From: JBBDYG01 sp040901765
GTDB lineage: Bacteria > Planctomycetota > Planctomycetia > Pirellulales > Lacipirellulaceae
Length of the DNA: 64,000 nucleotides
Assembly (NCBI GenBank): GCA_040901765.1
Contig: JBBDYG010000039.1
Coordinates: forward strand, 62,001 to 126,000
Reading direction: 5' to 3'
In this document: piece by piece, positions 60,645 through 64,000 of the stretch
How positions within the stretch are numbered: position 1 is the first letter of the stretch
How the letters are laid out: the number at the start of each line of letters is the position of its first letter
Made by a program: the position numbers and the translations under genes
The notes under the pieces: model-generated
The model's input: only the letters and a program-made list of their open reading frames with translations
Told to the model about the DNA's origin: nothing
Databases searched by the model: none

Positions 60645-61293
60645 ACGCGCCCGCGTCTCAGAGCAGTTCGACGATCCGCAGCAAGAGACGGAAGCTCGTA
60701 TTTTCGGCTTCTGGCTGTTTTTGATCACCGAAGCCATGCTCTTCGGCGGGCTGTTCACCGTCTACATGGTCTATCGCTATATCGACTCGACGTACACGAG
60801 CGCTTTCGTCGAAGCGAGCCGCGATCTCGATCTGTTTTGGGGCACCGTGAATACAGGCGTGCTGCTCACGAGCAGTTTGACGATGGCTCTCGCCATTTGG
60901 GCCGCGCGAGCCGCCAAAGGCCGGCTCGTGTTTTGGCTCGTCGCGGCAACGATCGTTCTCGGCTCCGCGTTCCTGGGCATCAAGTTCTACGAGTACGCCC
61001 ACAAATATCACGAAGGCCTCGTGCCGATCCTCAATTGGCCGTTTCACGGCTCGGGCGACGGCCTCGGCGCGAAGAAGATGTTTTACACCCTGTACTTCAC
61101 AATGACCGGCATTCACGCCCTGCACATGGTGCTCGGTATCGCAGTGCTGCTGGTGCTGCTGGTGCCGGCCTGGAAAGAATGGTTCGGTCCCGAGAACTTC
61201 CTGCCGCTGGAGATGACCGGCCTTTACTGGCACTTTGTAGATCTCGTGTGGGTCTTCCTGTTTCCGCTCCTCTATCTGATTGATCGATCATGA
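60604..61293 (+). CDS. coxC: Cytochrome c oxidase subunit III
   Basis: 229 residues with five helices: IFGFWLFLITEAMLFGGLFT, VNTGVLLTSSLTMALAIWA, LVFWLVAATIVLGSAFLGIK, FTMTGIHALHMVLGIAVLLV and the final YWHFVDLVWVFLFPLLYLI. The ITE.MLF, TG.H..H and WHF.D..W motifs of CoxC are present. The start at 60604 lies 41 bases inside coxA; a later start would shorten a charged N-terminal tail only. Confidence 0.96.
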   Translation: MTTPTPASSPTTAERARVSEQFDDPQQETEARIFGFWLFLITEAMLFGGLFTVYMVYRYIDSTYTSAFVEASRDLDLFWGTVNTGVLLTSSLTMALAIWAARAAKGRLVFWLVAATIVLGSAFLGIKFYEYAHKYHEGLVPILNWPFHGSGDGLGAKKMFYTLYFTMTGIHALHMVLGIAVLLVLLVPAWKEWFGPENFLPLEMTGLYWHFVDLVWVFLFPLLYLIDRS

Positions 61294-61625
61294 CCGGGCA
61301 CGAACCTTCACTGCGAGCGTATTTCCTCGTTTACGCCGCGCTCATGCTGCTACTAGCGGCAACGGTGGCGATTTCGTTCGTCCATCTCGGACCGCTGAAC
61401 GTAGCAATCATGCTGCCGATCGCGTTCACCAAAGCAGTGTTGGTCGCACTGATCTTCATGCACGTCCGCTACTCATCGCCGCTCGTCGGCGCCGCCGCCG
61501 GAGGAACGCTGCTGTGGCTGGCGATTCTGTTCGGCATCACCATGAGCGACTACACGACCCGCGGATGGTTTTCGGATGGGAAGCAGAAACCCGGGTTGTA
61601 TGTCGAAGCCACCGCAGAAGACTGA
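61290..61625 (+). CDS. coxD: Cytochrome c oxidase subunit IV (CoxD-type)
   Basis: 111 residues, three helices (YFLVYAALMLLLAATVAISF; VAIMLPIAFTKAVLVALIFM with the FTKAVLVALIFMHV signature; LLWLAILFGITMSDYTTRG). This is the small stabilising subunit of caa3 oxidases. It overlaps coxC by 4 bases and ends the operon. Confidence 0.94.
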   Translation: MTGHEPSLRAYFLVYAALMLLLAATVAISFVHLGPLNVAIMLPIAFTKAVLVALIFMHVRYSSPLVGAAAGGTLLWLAILFGITMSDYTTRGWFSDGKQKPGLYVEATAED

Positions 61626-61768
61626 CGAACTCTTACGAAAACTACATGCATTCGCGTTCGTTCTTGACCGGCGTCAACTTTGCTTCGTAAAATACCGAAG
61701 TCATTCGGATTCGGATTGACAGACGTGTGCCATTGACTTTGCCATGCTCGGCGGTTCGCACGAACAAC

Positions 61769-61975
61769 AAGCCGGAGGCTTGACAGCCATTAGCCGGCGG
61801 TAAGCGGAGCGCCACCGCCGGTTCAGTGAAATTAGAACAGAGCACCCCGGAGGGTGTGCCAGCAGTTTGATTTGGCAAGTTGCTGCGACCCCTGTCAGGG
61901 TCGTGTGCGCGGGACGCCTACTTTCCGGTGGTGCGCTGCGCGACCACCGGCTAATGGCTGTCATCCCTCCGGGAT
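61769..61975. repeat. Family E structured repeat, copy 3
   Basis: It lies in the 360-base gap between coxD and the convergent amide hydrolase gene. The first hairpin is CCGGCGGT/ACCGCCGG, where copy 2 has CCGGTGGT/ACCACCGG: a T-A to C-G pair change on both sides. The hairpin GACCC.CTGTCA.GGGTC and the CCGGTGGTGCGCTGCGCGAC hairpin are kept. The first 140 bases of the gap hold no other feature. Confidence 0.88.
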
Positions 61976-61985
61976 AAAGAAGTAA

Positions 61986-63086
61986 CTAAGGCGTCAGCGC
62001 CTTGATCTGCTCGTCGCCCTGCATAGAAATCGTGGTGACTTCCTTGCCATCGAGGTCCATCTTCATGAGATCGACGCGGCGAATCTGGCTGTTGTCGAAG
62101 GTGCGGAAGTAGAACTGCTTCGCCTTCAGATCGCAGACGCTCGTCCACATCGTATAATCGGCGGCGATGTGGCCTTGGGCGTCGGGCTTGCCTTCGCGGG
62201 CAGCCCCCTTGGGAATGTCGAAGTTGTTGAGCAAGTGGAACGCTTGCAGAACGACTTCGTTCCCTGTGTTTACAGGAAGCGCCGATTGGCTGAACACCGC
62301 GGCCCGCACGAACCGCGATGGCGGCGTGAAATCGCCCGGCAGGCCCAACATGCCGGTGCCTTGGCCGAAGGGCGTCAGCTTCACGTCGCCCAAATGGACC
62401 GGTTGCAAACCCTCATCCGACAGGTTGATGTAGTTGCGGAGGTTCGTCATGTGCCAATCAAAGGCGGGCGAATTGGTGATCACGCCAAGCGGGTTGTCGT
62501 ACACGTTCAGCTTCCCGTCAATGTATTCAACCACAATGCTCGCGCCGGTCGCATCGACCACGATGTAATGCACTCCAGGGCTGAATCCCCAGTCCTTGAA
62601 CACTACCGCGGGAACGACAACCTTTTCGATACCCTGTTTCACCTCTTCGGTGGTGGCGAAGTTCTCTAAAATCCACGAGCCAAGCTCCCAGGGAGCAAGC
62701 GTCTTATCGGCGGCGGCCGCTTTGTACGGCATGTAGCCGGCTGTGTCCGGAAAGTAGAACAGCCCGGCGGAGAGACCTTTGTCGTTGAGGCCGTCAAGCA
62801 TGATCGGCAGCCCCGCGCCATTGGCCCCGACGCTGGCGTACTTCGTGGTCCATTTCAGCCCCGGTTTGCCATCCGGCGTCGTGCCGGTCCGCGCGAACCC
62901 GCGTGGCACCATGATGACCGACGAATCCATGTCAAAAACGAACTCCAGCGTGCGGGCGTGAACGAAGGTGCCATCGGCCGCTGAAAGGCGAATTCCCGTG
63001 CAAGCATGCGCTGGCGACACCGAGCCGCCGAACAGCAGTGAGAAGATCGCGACCACGTTGCACAGGGTCCGATTTCGATTGGCCAT
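61986..63086 (-). CDS. Linear amide C-N hydrolase (choloylglycine hydrolase family), secreted
   Basis: 366 residues. A signal peptide (LCNVVAIFSLLFGGSVSPAHA) ends directly before Cys in ACTGIRLSAADGTFVHARTL; this cysteine becomes the N-terminal nucleophile. The Ntn-hydrolase core includes Arg/Asp partners (GRTLE-type HARTLEFVFD), NGAGLPIMLDGLNDKGLSAG, DNPLGVITNSPAFDWHMTNL with Asn, and RFVRAAVFSQSALP. It cleaves amide bonds in bile-salt-like, penicillin V-like or acyl-amide substrates; the substrate is unknown here. ATG 63086 gives a proper signal peptide. Confidence 0.93.
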   Translation of the reverse strand: MANRNRTLCNVVAIFSLLFGGSVSPAHACTGIRLSAADGTFVHARTLEFVFDMDSSVIMVPRGFARTGTTPDGKPGLKWTTKYASVGANGAGLPIMLDGLNDKGLSAGLFYFPDTAGYMPYKAAAADKTLAPWELGSWILENFATTEEVKQGIEKVVVPAVVFKDWGFSPGVHYIVVDATGASIVVEYIDGKLNVYDNPLGVITNSPAFDWHMTNLRNYINLSDEGLQPVHLGDVKLTPFGQGTGMLGLPGDFTPPSRFVRAAVFSQSALPVNTGNEVVLQAFHLLNNFDIPKGAAREGKPDAQGHIAADYTMWTSVCDLKAKQFYFRTFDNSQIRRVDLMKMDLDGKEVTTISMQGDEQIKALTP

Positions 63087-63303
63087 TCTTGCGTCTCTCT
63101 TTTGCTTGCGATTGTGTGGATGGGAGTCCCGTCGGGCGGGATGCAAGCAAGTGTAGCTCGCACCGCAGAATCGAGTTGCGTTTCTGCGCACCGGCTGTAA
63201 CGATTAGGCACAGCTTTTCGGCTTCCCGAAAGACTGATACGATGCGGTGCTCGCTCGCGAGAGTGGGCAAGGAAATTCTCGTCTACCAATGAAGGAGATT
63301 GTC

Positions 63304-63561
63304 ATGCGGTTGCCAGTTCGGAATTTGGTGTGCGTGCTCGCCTTGGTGGCACTCGGGTGGTTGGCTATGGGAAGCGTTCGTTCATCCGGACAAGTGGACG
63401 CGGCTCTGCCGATTCAATGGGAGTATCGCGTGGAGGAAAGCCACATGTCGCTGCCGCTATTGCAAGGCTGCGGCCGAGAGGGTTGGGAGCTTGTAACCAC
63501 CTCGCAAACGGCCCACGATACGGCGATCATCTACACCTTCATTTTTAAGCGGCCACGGTAG
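63304..63561 (+). CDS. Secreted DUF4177-like small protein
   Basis: 85 residues: signal peptide (LVCVLALVALGWLAMGSV) and a DUF4177-type domain (IQWEYRVEESHM, LQGCGREGWELVTTSQT, YTFIFKRP). A perfect AAGGAG ribosome site at 63292-63297 fixes ATG 63304. The family folds as a small beta protein of unknown role. Confidence 0.8.
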   Translation: MRLPVRNLVCVLALVALGWLAMGSVRSSGQVDAALPIQWEYRVEESHMSLPLLQGCGREGWELVTTSQTAHDTAIIYTFIFKRPR

Positions 63562-63577
63562 ACTCCATCCGCCGGAC

Positions 63578-63730
63578 GGGTGGCTGGGGTCGAAGCCAGC
63601 AGGCGCAGCCCCCAGCAGACGCGCGTTCCCCGTCGCTAGCTTTGACAACGCGCAGCTTGAGTCGTGTTTTGATATGCTCATCAACTCAGGGTTCGCTGGG
63701 GGCTTCGCTTCGCTACGACCCCAGCCACCC
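63578..63730. repeat. Family K inverted repeat
   Basis: GGGTGGCTGGGGTCG (63578-63592) and CGACCCCAGCCACCC (63716-63730) are a perfect 15-bp inverted repeat; inner bases GAAGCCAGCAGGCGCAGCCC and GGGTTCGCTGGGGGCTTC extend the pairing. The spacer has no gene. Confidence 0.8.
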
Positions 63731-63748
63731 ATTCGAGGAGCCTTTGAT

Positions 63749-64000
63749 TTGATCACGCAAGACTTTCGCAGCTACACGCTGGCCGCGCCCGAATACGACG
63801 AGATTGCGGAGGAGTACGACCAGTTGTTTCGCGCGCTCGACGTTGCGTCGTCGGGCGACGAGGCCGTCGCCGCGGTGCAAGCGTGGGACGCACTGCGCCG
63901 GCGGCTTTCAACGTGGAATTCGCTGGTCAACATCCGTTTTCATCAGGATACGCGCAATGACGAGTACAAGCGGGCCCGCGCGTATTGCGACGAGTTGGAA
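63749..64000 (+). CDS. M3 family oligoendopeptidase, N-terminal part
   Basis: The window ends 84 codons into this frame. It opens with TTG 63749 (ITQDFRSYTLAAPEYDEIAE), with GAGGA about 10 bases upstream. The visible WDALRRRLSTWNSLVNIRFH and QDTRNDEYKRARAYCDELE match the N-terminal helical domain of planctomycete oligoendopeptidase F-like M3 metallopeptidases. The HEXXH zinc site lies beyond the window, so the assignment rests on the N-terminus only. Confidence 0.75.
   Translation, partial: MITQDFRSYTLAAPEYDEIAEEYDQLFRALDVASSGDEAVAAVQAWDALRRRLSTWNSLVNIRFHQDTRNDEYKRARAYCDELE

Overview
The window comes from a planctomycete chromosome, most likely of the Pirellulales type. The markers are two prepilin-like DUF1559 proteins, PEP-CTERM and dockerin-like secreted proteins, an SHD1 domain, a YTV-repeat protein, a HYExAFE-family protein, and an ECF sigma factor overlapping a Ser/Thr kinase gene. 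Base composition is GC-rich. No rRNA, tRNA, CRISPR array, integrase or IS transposase was seen. A cobalamin riboswitch is the only named RNA element found.

Layout. 1-5.8 kb: pyruvate dehydrogenase operon (E3 partial, small unknown, aceE, aceF). 5.9-9.3 kb: DUF1579 secreted protein, YnfA, and a divergent arsenic cluster (arsR plus unknown membrane protein on the minus strand; arsC and arsM on the plus strand). 10.0-12.4 kb: SulP transporter with beta-carbonic anhydrase. 12.5-20.5 kb: housekeeping genes (DNA glycosylase, hisS, YkgJ-like, HYExAFE, EEP phosphatase, MoaB, HEAT-repeat protein). 20.6-29.0 kb: membrane protein, BRCT-MerR-TPR fusion, YTV protein, a broken SHD1-beta-lactamase gene, HEAT protein, lipoate ligase-like gene. 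29.6-33.2 kb: minus-strand operon DUF1559, dockerin/PEP-CTERM, PEP-CTERM, headed by a cobalamin riboswitch. 33.4-44.2 kb: second DUF1559 gene, sigma factor/kinase pair, KefB-CBS-EIIA antiporter, S9 peptidase, stress proteins. 44.5-48.1 kb: hybrid histidine kinase and envelope stress proteins. 48.4-61.6 kb: alternative complex III (actA-F), sco and caa3-type cytochrome oxidase genes. 61.9-64 kb: linear amide hydrolase, DUF4177-like protein, start of an M3 peptidase.

How the parts fit. PDH feeds acetyl-CoA and NADH; the lipoyl group on E2 would be supplied by the LplA-like enzyme at 28.4 kb. Alternative complex III oxidises quinol and passes electrons to an A2-type caa3 oxidase encoded directly downstream, with Sco for copper delivery. 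SulP plus carbonic anhydrase looks like a bicarbonate uptake pair.

The most unusual aspect is a dense set of short inverted-repeat families (here named A to K) in almost every intergenic gap. They fill every large gap in the act-cox and PDH operons. They supply stop codons and C-terminal tails (hisS, DNA glycosylase, actB), and in two genes (sco and the dockerin/PEP-CTERM gene) their arms are translated as the hydrophobic export segment. One family (E) shows compensatory base changes between copies, which suggests a conserved fold. The cobalamin riboswitch in front of secreted surface-protein genes suggests a B12-responsive surface module and is the best candidate for an undescribed system.
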